Below, in pieces: positions 1 through 8,418 of a DNA stretch of 64,000 nt (positions are counted from its first letter, which is position 1; each line of letters opens with the position of its first letter). Where the stretch lies: positions 620,001-684,000 of the forward strand of contig NZ_FNFH01000003.1 in NCBI RefSeq assembly GCF_900100355.1, in the 5' to 3' direction. Position numbers and translations under genes: made by a program. This DNA comes from Microbulbifer yueqingensis (GTDB lineage: Bacteria > Pseudomonadota > Gammaproteobacteria > Pseudomonadales > Cellvibrionaceae). A model generated the notes under the pieces. That model was not told the origin of the DNA. It ran no database searches and saw only the letters and a list, made by a program, of their open reading frames with translations.

Positions 1-261
1 AAAAGTGCCCCCGGGACAGCAGGAGACGAGGATCATGCCGAGCGCCAGGCCCGGGCTGACATCAAACCACCAGGTTGCCAGGCAGGTGATCGCGGGCAGC
101 AGGAGAAACTGTGCGACCAGCCCGGTCACCGGCGCAATCGGGCGCTTCAGGACCGCGGCAAAGTCCGCCGGCCGCAAACCCAGCGACACGCCGAACATCA
201 TGAACGCCAGCACCGCATTGAGGAGCAGCAGCGCTCCCGGAGACATCTGGAAACTCTCCAT
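1..261 (-). CDS. Bile acid:sodium symporter family protein, N-terminal fragment
   Basis: This is the first 87 codons of a gene that continues past the left edge. It starts at ATG 259-261 (MESFQMSPGALLLLNAV). The translation has the hallmarks of the BASS/SBF family: a hydrophobic first helix, then FGVSLGLRPADF, a lysine-arginine-proline turn, a second helix with QFLLLPAITC, and a stretch ending LGMILVSCCPGGT, the typical start of the family's conserved core. Such inner-membrane proteins move organic anions with sodium. It begins 20 bp after the stop of the flavin monooxygenase on the same strand, so the two are probably cotranscribed. The substrate cannot be told, and the C-terminal half is not visible. 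Confidence 0.8.
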   Translation of the reverse strand, partial: MESFQMSPGALLLLNAVLAFMMFGVSLGLRPADFAAVLKRPIAPVTGLVAQFLLLPAITCLATWWFDVSPGLALGMILVSCCPGGTF

Positions 262-281
262 CGCCTGCACACTGCTACCCA

Positions 282-1622
282 CTAGACCGCCCCCAGGCGC
301 CGCTGCCGGGCCGGCCCGGCCGGCTCCACCAGGTCACGCCGCAGCTGGCGGCGATGGCGACGCAGGGCCCCGAGATAGGTTTCCTTGTGCACATAGTAGG
401 CCATGCGCTCAAGCTCCAGGTACTTCATGCCGCCGTCCTCACGGGACAGGGCGCGCTCGCCCTTGATGCGGCGAAATTCCCGCGCCGACAGGGTGCCCGC
501 CGCCAGCTGCCTGATATAGAGTGCCACCAGCTCCGCCTGCTCATTGCGGCCTTCCCAGCCGAGGCCGGCGGCCTCCACCATTCCCATCAGGAACAGGTTG
601 TCGTATTCGGGATGGAAGGCATTCAGGTACAGGCCGGGCGCCATGCCCTGCCAGTTGAGGTATTCGCGGTCAATGAATGGGTAATGCAGCTTGTAGCCGG
701 TCGCCAGCACGACCATGTCATAGTCGGCGCTCTTGCCGTCCCGGAAGGTCACTGTGTTCCCGCTGATGGCCGCGATGTCGGGCCGCGGGTGCACGTCCCC
801 GTGGCCGATATGGTGCAGGATGAGTGAGTTGATCACCGGGTGTGACTCGAACATCCTGTAATCCGGCTCGGGCAGGCCGTACTGGCTGGGGCGTCCCAGC
901 ATGAAGCGACTCAGGGCGGCGCTGATGCGCTGCTGGATGAAGCGCGGCAGCCGGATCTTCCCTCCCAGTGCATCGGTAGGCCTGCCGCCGATGAATTTGG
1001 GCAGGAAATAATAGCCGCGCCGCAAGCTGATATCGACACTCTGTGCCCGGTGGGCGGCATCCACGGCGAGGTCGGCACCACTATTACCGCAACCTACCAG
1101 GAGTACCCGCTTGCCCTCGAATACTGCGGGGTCGCGATACTCGCTGGAGTGAATCAGCTCACCGGCGAAATCACCCGGCAGCTCGGGAATATTGGGGTGA
1201 TGCAGGGTGCCGTTGGCGATCAGCAGGCCGCCAAATACACGGGTCTGCTCCTCGCCTCCGCAACGGGTGGTAATCCGCCAGTCATCCCCTTCCCGCTCGC
1301 AGTGCACCACCTCGGTGTTGAATTCATAACACGAGTAAAGGCCGAACTCCCTGGCGTAGTCGCGGAAATACTCACGCAGCTCGCTGTGATGGGGAAAGTC
1401 CGCCACTTCATCAGCCATCGGGAACTCGGCGAATTCCGTCATTTTCTTCGACGAGATCAGGTGGGCCGATTCATACATGGTGCTGGTGGGACTATCGATA
1501 TCCCAGAGGCCGCCCACATCCGAGTGGATTTCAAAGCCGACGCAGGGGATGCCATATTTGCGCAGGTTGCGCACTGAGCACAGCCCCATGGGGCCGGCGC
1601 CGATCACAGCGTAGGGTTTCAT
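282..1622 (-). CDS. Flavin-containing monooxygenase (FMO-like)
   Basis: This 446-residue protein is a class B flavoprotein monooxygenase. It has an FAD Rossmann motif GAGPMG at residues 8-13, the FMO identifying sequence FAGELIHSSEY at about 152-162, a second NADPH-binding motif GCGNSG at about 177-182, and the late ATGY motif (VVLATGYK). The family hydroxylates nitrogen, sulfur or ketone carbon using NADPH and oxygen, usually in the cytosol. I chose ATG 1620-1622 because AGAGG lies about 11 nt upstream; an in-frame GTG at 1634 would add four residues. It is followed by a BASS-type transporter gene and faces an AraC regulator across about 155 bp, which suggests an inducible uptake and oxidation unit. 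The substrate is unknown. Confidence 0.85.
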   Translation of the reverse strand: MKPYAVIGAGPMGLCSVRNLRKYGIPCVGFEIHSDVGGLWDIDSPTSTMYESAHLISSKKMTEFAEFPMADEVADFPHHSELREYFRDYAREFGLYSCYEFNTEVVHCEREGDDWRITTRCGGEEQTRVFGGLLIANGTLHHPNIPELPGDFAGELIHSSEYRDPAVFEGKRVLLVGCGNSGADLAVDAAHRAQSVDISLRRGYYFLPKFIGGRPTDALGGKIRLPRFIQQRISAALSRFMLGRPSQYGLPEPDYRMFESHPVINSLILHHIGHGDVHPRPDIAAISGNTVTFRDGKSADYDMVVLATGYKLHYPFIDREYLNWQGMAPGLYLNAFHPEYDNLFLMGMVEAAGLGWEGRNEQAELVALYIRQLAAGTLSAREFRRIKGERALSREDGGMKYLELERMAYYVHKETYLGALRRHRRQLRRDLVEPAGPARQRRLGAV

Positions 1623-1777
1623 TGTTATTTTCACCTCTGTCAGTTACCGCAGCCCGGGAAATTCTGGGCCAGCGCCTGGCTCGACCAGCAGCCGGGGCCA
1701 CGGTCGCAATATACAGTGACAACCGGCGGTGCGTTCGTCATAATCGGGCGGCAACTGGTGATTTTCGGACAGGACCC

Positions 1778-2770
1778 ATGTTACCGAGAGATTCAAGAAG
1801 TGTCACTTTGAACTACTCCCGTGCACTTGCCTCGGCATTGCACAGCATGGGAAAGGAATTACCGCCCTCCGCCCTGGAGATCCTGACCGATATTGACCAG
1901 CAAGAGCGGGTACCCATGGAGCGCCAGGAGCAGCTGTGGAAATGCCTCGCCGACTGCCACAGCGACCCACTGCTCGGTGTCAGGCTGGGTCGCGCCATCC
2001 AGGCGAGCCAGCTCGGGCTGGTCGGCTACCTGCTGATGACGCAGAAAAACCTCGGCGAGGCCATCGACCAGTTGCTGCAGTACCACCCGCTGGTGGGTGA
2101 GGGAGGCCAGTTCGAACTGCGCCGGGGCGGCCAGCACGTCGACCTGTGCTACCTGCCCAACTATGTATGCTGTGCACAGCTGCGCGTGGAGACTGTGCTG
2201 TCCGCCTGCCTGACCCAGATCCGCGATATGACCGGCGGCCAGATGCGCGTCCACAGCCTGCAACTCGCGTACCCAGCCCCCTCACTCGCGGTACAGCAGC
2301 AATACCAGGCCGAGTTGCAGGTGCCGGTACAATTTGGCGCCGCCGTATCCGCAATCCGCCTGCGCCCGGAGCACCTCGGTGCGCCACTGGTTGCGGCCGA
2401 CAACCAGGTGATGAACCGGCTTCAGCCCGAGGCCGATGCACTGCTCAAGTCCCTGAACAACAAGAGCCTTCAACTGCGCGTGGCGCACCTCCTGCAGCAG
2501 GAGCCACAGCTGACGCGCGAACAGGTTGCGAGCCGGTTGTGTATGAGCCCACGCCACCTGGGACGCAGGCTGACGGAGGAGAATGCCAGTTTCCGCGAGA
2601 TCCAGGACGAGATCCGCAGCCAGTACGCCTGCCAGTGGCTGACAGAGGGATCGCGCAATAATGCAGAAATTGCGGCTGCGCTCGGCTACTGTGACGAAAG
2701 CGCCTTCGGCAAGGCGTTCCGGCGCTGGAAGGGTATGTCCCCGAAGGCGTGGCGGATCAGTTCGCGCTGA
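1778..2770 (+). CDS. AraC family transcriptional regulator (Arabinose_bd type)
   Basis: This 330-residue protein has an N-terminal sensor region of the type seen in OruR/ArgR-like AraC proteins and a C-terminal double helix-turn-helix at about 235-328. The second HTH is recognisable (NNAEIAAALGYCDESAFGKA, then FRRWKGMSPKAWR). The frame is open back to 1622, but ATG 1778 with AGGA just upstream gives the usual family length and leaves room for a promoter. It is transcribed away from the FMO gene, so it likely controls the FMO/BASS pair in response to a small molecule. The ligand is unknown. Confidence 0.88.
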   Translation: MLPRDSRSVTLNYSRALASALHSMGKELPPSALEILTDIDQQERVPMERQEQLWKCLADCHSDPLLGVRLGRAIQASQLGLVGYLLMTQKNLGEAIDQLLQYHPLVGEGGQFELRRGGQHVDLCYLPNYVCCAQLRVETVLSACLTQIRDMTGGQMRVHSLQLAYPAPSLAVQQQYQAELQVPVQFGAAVSAIRLRPEHLGAPLVAADNQVMNRLQPEADALLKSLNNKSLQLRVAHLLQQEPQLTREQVASRLCMSPRHLGRRLTEENASFREIQDEIRSQYACQWLTEGSRNNAEIAAALGYCDESAFGKAFRRWKGMSPKAWRISSR

Positions 2771-3023
2771 ATCCTGTAGCGCCACCACCCTGTAAACGCC
2801 CGCCAGGTTGACCGGCGACGGGGATTGTTGAGCAGGGAGCAAGCAGCAAGGCTGGAGTAGCTTCCCCCATTCCCCGCATCTCGACAGCCAGACTACAAAC
2901 CGGTGGCAAGAAGGGACAAGAAGGGAGGAGGCGGCCGACCATAATGCCTGGCGGCACTGGTCGCGAGGTCAGCCCGGCTGCCGCGAGGCGACAGGCCGGG
3001 CCCTGAAGGAACGGACTGGAGGC

Positions 3024-3506
3024 TTACAGGGACGCTGTGCGCTCTGCCATGCTGGCGCGAAGCGCCGCAAGGTCCTCTACCCAGACGATATCCTTCACTG
3101 CAACCTGCTGGCCAGTGGCCGAGGACAGGGTCGCACTCAGCTGCTCCAGGTTATCCGCATCCAGGGAGACCTTGTCGACCGGCATCTTCAGCCATACCTG
3201 ACCCTCCTGATCGACGACCTGCTCGGCGCCGTCGGTATCGACAGCACTCACGTGACGGTCAACGGCCGAGCGACCACCTGCCGGCAGGTAGATCGTACCG
3301 GTAGCGAAGTCCACAGCAAAGGCAACCACACCCGGCAATACACCGAACAGCAGCGCCGCCCCATCGAGGATTACCACGGTCGGGTCAACCCGGCCACCGG
3401 TCTGGCCCTTGCGCTCCGGGTACAGGAAGTAACCGCATGCGGTCAGGTTCATCATCAGGACCAGCAGGCAGCTGGCAGCAACACCGCGCTTGGCAGTTTT
3501 GTTCAT
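3024..3506 (-). CDS. Small lipoprotein with a YceK/YidQ-like GTIYLP motif
   Basis: This 160-residue protein starts with a basic n-region and a hydrophobic helix ending in a lipobox (LTAC, lipidated Cys 24). After the signal comes YPERKGQTGGRVDP, then a hydrophobic segment (about residues 44-66), then FATGTIYLP at 68-75. The GTIYLP ending resembles YceK/YidQ-type small lipoproteins. The C-terminal half is soluble and acidic. It is expected to be anchored in the outer membrane or in the periplasm. No function is known. It is transcribed alone, convergent with the upstream AraC gene. Confidence 0.65.
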   Translation of the reverse strand: MNKTAKRGVAASCLLVLMMNLTACGYFLYPERKGQTGGRVDPTVVILDGAALLFGVLPGVVAFAVDFATGTIYLPAGGRSAVDRHVSAVDTDGAEQVVDQEGQVWLKMPVDKVSLDADNLEQLSATLSSATGQQVAVKDIVWVEDLAALRASMAERTASL

Positions 3507-3695
3507 GGTCTCTCTCTCAGTATGTTCAGAGTATGAATTTTGGGTGGCCTAGCTTAACCAATCGCGCCCGTCACCGGAAGTGGCGCCCAGTGCCACCGGT
3601 GTGCGCCTTGTCGCAAACCGCGGATTAACCGCTCGAGGGTTCGCGACCGCTCTGGTTAAATGGAGCGCACAATAATAAATCCGTGAGGGCATACC

Positions 3696-4265
3696 ATGTT
3701 ACGGAAACTCACCCTGGCCACATTTGTCCTGGCCACCCTGATCAGCGTTGGCTGCACGGCCCCCGGCCAGACACGCGAAGACCGGCGGCAGCATATAGAC
3801 ACCACAGAGCGCCAGGTACTGAGCGAGCTCTACCGACTCCAACCCGACCTGCAGGGCGATGTGTCCCGGGCGCCCGGCTACGCGGTATTCAGCAACGTCA
3901 ACGTGAACCTTGTACTGGCCAGCGCCTCCACGGGTTACGGGGTCGTAGTGAATAACCGCACCCGCGAGCGCACCTATATGAAAATGGGGGAGGTCGGTGT
4001 GGGCCTGGGATTTGGCGTCAAGGACTTCCGCGCACTGTTCCTTTTCGATTCGCCAGAGGTCATGCAGAGATTTGTCGAAAGTGGCTGGTCATTCGGCGGC
4101 CATGCGGACGCCGCAGCCAAGGCGCAGGAAAAAGGGGCGGCAGTAAGCCGGGAGGTGGTGATCGACGGTATGCGGGTTTACCAGCTGACCGAAAGCGGCA
4201 TTGCGTTACAGGCCACGCTCAAGGGCACCAAGTTCTGGAAAGACCCGGAACTCAATTACGACTAG
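3696..4265 (+). CDS. SYLF/YSC84-domain lipoprotein
   Basis: This 189-residue protein has a lipoprotein signal (LISVGC, Cys 20) followed by a SYLF (Ysc84-type lipid-binding) domain. Typical features are the early PGYAVFSNVNVN stretch, the glycine-rich GVGLGFGVKDFRALFLF segment, GWSFGGHADAAAKA, and the closing ALQATLKGTKFWKDPELN. Bacterial SYLF lipoproteins are periplasmic and bind lipid or membrane surfaces; their physiological role is poorly defined. ATG 3696 follows a GTGAGG-type ribosome site. The gene stands alone and ends shortly before a small AT-rich hairpin. Confidence 0.85.
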   Translation: MLRKLTLATFVLATLISVGCTAPGQTREDRRQHIDTTERQVLSELYRLQPDLQGDVSRAPGYAVFSNVNVNLVLASASTGYGVVVNNRTRERTYMKMGEVGVGLGFGVKDFRALFLFDSPEVMQRFVESGWSFGGHADAAAKAQEKGAAVSREVVIDGMRVYQLTESGIALQATLKGTKFWKDPELNYD

Positions 4266-4277
4266 GCACTCCAAGAA

Positions 4278-4297
4278 TGGTTAAAACTTAACCATTT
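4278..4297 (+). terminator. Short AT-rich hairpin after the SYLF gene
   Basis: TGGTTAA (4278-4284), three-base loop AAC, TTAACCA (4288-4294), then TTT. It lies 12 bp after the stop codon. The perfect 7-bp stem could be a weak terminator, but the same palindrome could also be a protein-binding site. Confidence 0.4.
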
Positions 4298-4365
4298 CAC
4301 CGCCAATCTGGGCAAAACCGCCCCCGGGCCGGGACGGCATGCCTAAACTTTGAACAGCACCTGAT

Positions 4366-4544
4366 GCGGAATGTAAGGGAGCAGTACAGAATTTCTGACG
4401 TGCGAGGTCGCGCACTTGTGACAACTTGGGACAGTCAGCAGTCGTCCGCAATCGTCGCCGGGAATTTCAGGGAGCAGTAGTCGCTCAGGTGCCGCCAGGG
4501 ATGGCTCGGGCACGGTATCCAGTGGTTGCCGTGCCCTTTTATTT
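4366..4544 (+). ncRNA. Candidate small RNA with clustered GGA motifs
   Basis: The 385-bp gap between the SYLF lipoprotein and the M14 peptidase has no convincing ORF. It contains six GGA triplets between 4368 and 4501, five of them as GGGA, and ends in a strong intrinsic terminator at 4508-4544. The 10-mer GGGAGCAGTA occurs twice (4377-4386 and 4470-4479). Multiple GGA motifs plus a terminator are the sequence signature of CsrB/RsmY/RsmZ RNAs that sequester CsrA/RsmA. A partial GacA-box-like TGTAAG...TACA lies at 4372-4388, but I see no good -10/-35 pair, so the 5' end is a guess. GGA triplets are also common by chance in GC-rich DNA. Confidence 0.25.
4508..4544 (+). terminator. Intrinsic terminator in the 4.3-4.6 kb gap
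   Basis: GGGCACGG (4508-4515), 13-nt loop, CCGTGCCC (4529-4536), then TTTTATTT (4537-4544). The perfect 8-bp GC stem and U-tract fit a Rho-independent terminator on the + strand. It is 240 bp after the SYLF gene, so it either ends a long 3' UTR or an independent RNA. Confidence 0.7.
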
Positions 4545-4650
4545 CCGGCCGCCAGGCAATCCCCATCCTCACCTTTCCCGCACCGGCGTGAAAATTATCC
4601 CGCCTCCCTGTTATCCTTGCTGAGCAAATCAGTATTGGAGCCCATCATCC

Positions 4651-5775
4651 ATGCATATCAGTAGCGCTTTCGACAGCGGCAATATCGAAGTTATCAACAC
4701 CGACAGCCGGCCAATCGAGCTGGCCATCCGCCAGGATAATAACTCTGAATTCTACCAGTGGTTCCACTTCCGCCTGGAGGGCCAGGTGGGTGAGACATTC
4801 CCCCTGCGCATCGTCAATGCCGGCAAGGCCGCGTATCCGGAAGGCTGGGAAAATTATCGCGTGTGCGCCTCGTACGACCGGCAGAGCTGGTTCCGCCTCC
4901 CGGCAGAATATGACGGCAGCACCCTCGACTTCACCGTGGAGCTCGAACAACCCGGCATCTACCTGGCCTACTTCGCCCCCTTCTCCTGGGACCGCCACCT
5001 GGACCTGCTGGCCTGGGCCCAGTGCCACGAGCGGGTGAACCTGGAGACCCTCGGCCAGACTCTCGATGGCCGCGACATGTCCCTGCTCACCATCGGTGAC
5101 CCCGAAAGCGCGAAACACCGCGTCTGGATGATCGCGCGCCAGCACCCGGGTGAAACCATGGCAGAGTGGTTTGTGGAGGGATTCCTGGAAACCCTGCTCG
5201 ACGATGCCAACCCGGCCGCCCGCACCCTGCTGGAAGACACTGCGTTCTACGTGGTGCCCAACATGAACCCCGACGGGAGCGTCCGCGGTCACTTGCGCAC
5301 CAATGCAGTAGGCACCAACCTCAATCGCGAATGGCAGGATCCCAGCATGGAACGCAGCCCCGAGGTATACCTCGTGCGCGAGAAAATGCTGTCGGTAGGT
5401 GGTGATATTTTCCTCGACATCCACGGGGATGAGGCCCTGCCCTTCAATTTTGTAGCCGCCTGCGAGGGCGTACCGGGATACGATGAACGCCATGCGAAAC
5501 TGGAGGAGACCTTCAAGCGCGCCTTCCTGGCGGCCAGCCCGGATTTCCAGACTGAGCGCGGCTACGACCTCGACAAGCCCGGCGAGGCCAACATGACCGT
5601 GGGCACCAACTGGTGCGGCCACCAGTTCCGCACGCTGGCACTCACCCTGGAGATGCCCTTCAAGGATAATGAGAACCTGCCCGACCCCATCGAGGGCTGG
5701 TCACCGGCGCGCTGCCAGCAGCTGGCACGGGATATCCTGTTCCCGATCCGCGAGACCCTGAAAGCCCTGGCCTGA
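4651..5775 (+). CDS. M14 family zinc carboxypeptidase (cytosolic carboxypeptidase-like)
   Basis: This 374-residue cytoplasmic protein (no signal peptide) has the two-domain build of bacterial CCP/AGBL-type M14 peptidases: an N-terminal beta domain (about 1-125) and the carboxypeptidase fold after it. Zinc ligands are visible as H165 and E168 (QHPGETMAEW) and H258 (DIHGDE). NPDG at 206-209 and GTNLNREW at 221-228 form the substrate site, and E334 in TLEMPFKD is the likely catalytic glutamate. The family removes C-terminal residues, often glutamate, from peptides. The bacterial substrate is unknown. ATG 4651 follows TTGGAG. It is monocistronic. Confidence 0.88.
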   Translation: MHISSAFDSGNIEVINTDSRPIELAIRQDNNSEFYQWFHFRLEGQVGETFPLRIVNAGKAAYPEGWENYRVCASYDRQSWFRLPAEYDGSTLDFTVELEQPGIYLAYFAPFSWDRHLDLLAWAQCHERVNLETLGQTLDGRDMSLLTIGDPESAKHRVWMIARQHPGETMAEWFVEGFLETLLDDANPAARTLLEDTAFYVVPNMNPDGSVRGHLRTNAVGTNLNREWQDPSMERSPEVYLVREKMLSVGGDIFLDIHGDEALPFNFVAACEGVPGYDERHAKLEETFKRAFLAASPDFQTERGYDLDKPGEANMTVGTNWCGHQFRTLALTLEMPFKDNENLPDPIEGWSPARCQQLARDILFPIRETLKALA

Positions 5776-5794
5776 GTCGTCCCGTGAGACATGC

Positions 5795-5824
5795 TGCCCC
5801 GCTGCCCCTTCCGGTAGCGGGGCA
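5795..5824 (+). terminator. GC-rich hairpin after the M14 gene
   Basis: TGCCCCGCT (5795-5803), 12-nt loop, AGCGGGGCA (5816-5824), a perfect 9-bp stem 20 bp after the stop. There is no U-tract, so it may stabilise a 3' end or act with Rho rather than terminate by itself. Confidence 0.45.
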
Positions 5825-5991
5825 ACCACAGGCGTGTCCCGCTGAAGGTGCCGGGTGGGAATCCCCTCTCCCCTCCCCCCGCACAACATGATTTGCTGAG
5901 GAGACAGTGTTTTTCAGCACAGAATCTCTCGGTAGCAGGCGCGCTTTTTGCTAACTTAAAGCGCTCAGAATAAGACTCACAGGAAAATCCC

Positions 5992-7737
5992 ATGCAGATA
6001 CCTCCTCTCTGGCGCCGACTCGGCGTGGCCGTGGCCATCAGTGGCGCCCTGGCCGGCTGCGACAGGGACGCAGCATCCCAGCCCCCCGAAAGTGCAACTT
6101 CAGAAGCCACCGCTGTAGCGGACGAGACATCCGGCAGCGCCGGGCAGGGCCAGCTGCAAGTGATGGCCGACGAGCTTCACCGGCATGTGAAAATCCTCGC
6201 CTCCGACAAGTTCCAGGGCCGTGCCCCGGCCACCGAGGGCGAGGAACTCACCGTCACCTACCTCGCAGAGCAGTTCGAGGCCCTCGGCCTGGAGCCCGGC
6301 GCGGTTGACGCCAACGGCGAGCCCAGCTGGTTCCAGCAGGTACCGGTAGTGGAAATGCAGATCGACTCCACTCCCCTGGCCATCGAGGGAGAGGGATTCA
6401 GCAAGTCCCTGCAGCCGCTCACCGATATGGTCGCTTTCACCCAGCGCCAGACCGATAGCGCAGGGCTCGATAACAGTGAGCTGGTGTTCGTGGGCTACGG
6501 CATCGTCGCCCCGGAAAACGACTGGAACGATTACGCCGGACTGGACATGACCGGCAAAACCGCCGTCATCCTGGTCAATGACCCGGGCTACGCCACCCAG
6601 GACAAGGCCCTGTTCAACGGCAATGCCATGACCTACTACGGCCGCTGGAGCTACAAGTTCGAAGAGGCCGCCCGCCAGGGAGCCGCAGGCGCAATCATCA
6701 TCCACGAGACCGGTGCCGCCGGCTACCCGTGGGAAGTGGTAAGCGGCAGCTGGTCCGGCGCGCAGATCAGCCTGGCAGCCGATGACAAGAACAGCGATCG
6801 GGTGGCCGTGGAAGCCTGGATGACCGGTGACGCCGCCAGCGAGGTTTTTGCCGCAGCCGGGCTCGACCTGTCCAAGGAAATGGAGGCGGCCAAGACCCGC
6901 GACTTCAAGGCCAGGCCCCTGGGATTAACCGCAAGTGTCCAGCTGAAGAACCAGCTGCGCACCTCGGATTCCCGTAACGTCATCGCCAGGCTGCCGGGCA
7001 GCAAGTACCCCGACGAGGCAGTGATTTACACCGCCCACTGGGACCACCTGGGTGTGAACCAGCACTCCGACGGCGAGGACCACATCTTTAATGGCGCCGT
7101 GGACAACGCCACCGGCACTGCGGGCCTGATCGCCATGGCACGCCAGGCGAGCGAGCTGGAACAGCGCCCCGAGCGCTCACTCCTGTTCGTCGCGGTCACC
7201 GCCGAGGAATCCGGCCTGCTGGGTTCCAAGTACTATGCCGCCAACCCGGTGGTACCGCTGGAAAAAACCGTGGCAGGCATCAATTTTGACGCCCTGGGCG
7301 TGCTGGGACCGATGCGCGATGTCGTGGTTGTAGGCTATGGCAACAGCGAGCTGGAGCAGCTGCTGGAGACCGCCGCGAAGGGGCAGGACCGTTACCTGGC
7401 ACCGGAGGAGCACCCGGAGCGCGGCTACTTCTATCGCTCGGATCACTTCAGCCTGGCGAAGAAGGGTGTGCCAATGCTCTACTTCAAGGCCGGTACCGAC
7501 AGCTTCGAGCACGGCCGCGAGTGGGCCCAGGCGCAGGGCCAGGAGTATCTCTCCCACGCCTACCACAAGCCGGCGGACGAGTACGACCCGGACTGGAACC
7601 TGGAGGGCACGGCGATGGACCTGCAACTGGGCCTGGAGCTCGGGCTGCAGCTGGCCAACAGTCGCGACTGGCCCAACTGGTACGAGGGCAACGAGTTCCG
7701 CGCGATCCGCGACGAGAGCAGCGACAGCCGCCAGTAA
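5992..7737 (+). CDS. M28 family metallopeptidase lipoprotein with PA domain
   Basis: This 581-residue protein carries a lipoprotein signal (GALAGC, Cys 23) and a Ser/Thr/Glu-rich linker, then an M28 aminopeptidase. A protease-associated insert (about 160-300) interrupts the N-terminal part. The di-zinc site is complete: H349 (AHWDH), D371 (AVDNATG), E405/E406 (TAEESG), an Asp in INFDALG and a His in RSDHFSLAKKG. The protein should act in the periplasm or on the outer-membrane surface, releasing N-terminal amino acids from peptides for uptake. It ends just before a strong bidirectional terminator. Confidence 0.92.
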   Translation: MQIPPLWRRLGVAVAISGALAGCDRDAASQPPESATSEATAVADETSGSAGQGQLQVMADELHRHVKILASDKFQGRAPATEGEELTVTYLAEQFEALGLEPGAVDANGEPSWFQQVPVVEMQIDSTPLAIEGEGFSKSLQPLTDMVAFTQRQTDSAGLDNSELVFVGYGIVAPENDWNDYAGLDMTGKTAVILVNDPGYATQDKALFNGNAMTYYGRWSYKFEEAARQGAAGAIIIHETGAAGYPWEVVSGSWSGAQISLAADDKNSDRVAVEAWMTGDAASEVFAAAGLDLSKEMEAAKTRDFKARPLGLTASVQLKNQLRTSDSRNVIARLPGSKYPDEAVIYTAHWDHLGVNQHSDGEDHIFNGAVDNATGTAGLIAMARQASELEQRPERSLLFVAVTAEESGLLGSKYYAANPVVPLEKTVAGINFDALGVLGPMRDVVVVGYGNSELEQLLETAAKGQDRYLAPEEHPERGYFYRSDHFSLAKKGVPMLYFKAGTDSFEHGREWAQAQGQEYLSHAYHKPADEYDPDWNLEGTAMDLQLGLELGLQLANSRDWPNWYEGNEFRAIRDESSDSRQ

Positions 7738-7754
7738 GCGATCGCTATCAAAAG

Positions 7755-7782
7755 AAAAGCCCGGCACACGCCGGGCTTTTTT
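7755..7782 (+). terminator. Bidirectional intrinsic terminator
   Basis: AAAAGCCCGGC (7755-7765), loop ACAC, GCCGGGC (7770-7776), TTTTTT (7777-7782). A-runs and T-runs flank both arms, so it can end the M28 gene on the + strand and the PsiE-like gene on the - strand. Confidence 0.92.
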
Positions 7783-7794
7783 ATGCCTGCTGTA

Positions 7795-8259
7795 TCAGTG
7801 CTTTCGCGCTACCAGCCAGTAGGTCCCACCCAGCGCGGCCACCGCCGCAGCGATGGCGAGGATCTGCTCGGGCCCCACATCCGCGAGATCAAGTACGATG
7901 ATTTTACGGGCAATCGCCATCAGTGCCGTGGCCACCACGAGCTGGATCGGGATGATATTGGAGCCCAGGTAGAGCCGGATATTGATAAAGATTTCGATGG
8001 CGATCAGCACCAGCATGAAAGCGCCGAAGACATCGAACAGGTCGTTGTAATCCAGCAGCCAGTAGGGCTCCTCATTGAGGCGCTGGTACATGACCAGCAC
8101 TACGTCCGCCACAGCCCACAGGATCACCAGGAACATGAGTATCGCCAGCAGGCGGACGGCCCCGCGTATCATGCCGTGCAACCAGCGAACCAGCGGGTCG
8201 TCATGCTCCTTGGGTAACTCCTCGTGCACGAGCAGGTTGTGGTCGTCGCTGTCTTTCAT
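7795..8259 (-). CDS. PsiE-family (phosphate-starvation-inducible) membrane protein
   Basis: This 154-residue protein has a charged N-terminus and four predicted membrane helices (about 33-56, 72-93, 100-116, 126-145). The DLFDVFGAFMLVLIAIEIF stretch and the following IRLYLGSN with a basic IARKIIVLDL loop are typical of PsiE. The function of PsiE is unknown beyond its phosphate-starvation induction in E. coli. The frame extends to 8376, but ATG 8259 with GGGAT about 8 nt upstream gives the normal family length. It shares a bidirectional terminator with the convergent M28 gene. Confidence 0.82.
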   Translation of the reverse strand: MKDSDDHNLLVHEELPKEHDDPLVRWLHGMIRGAVRLLAILMFLVILWAVADVVLVMYQRLNEEPYWLLDYNDLFDVFGAFMLVLIAIEIFINIRLYLGSNIIPIQLVVATALMAIARKIIVLDLADVGPEQILAIAAAVAALGGTYWLVARKH

Positions 8260-8418
8260 TACTGATCCCATGCATGGGCGGGAAAAACAGTTATAGCGCA
8301 ATCCACAACCAAATGGGCCGGCAGCCTGTTGAGGTCGGAGGCCTTCCTGATATCTGTCGCGCGGCAGTGGAAGCACCTGGCACCGATAATACCGGAGCTT
8401 CCGGGAGACGCCCCCTGC

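Noticed and set aside
4426-4623. 65-codon + strand ORF in the 4.3-4.6 kb gap
   Set aside because: It runs through a strong intrinsic terminator and has Pro/Arg-rich, non-protein-like composition.
4645-5622. 325-codon minus-strand frame opposite the M14 peptidase
   Set aside because: Antisense to a gene with intact zinc and substrate motifs; no domain of its own.
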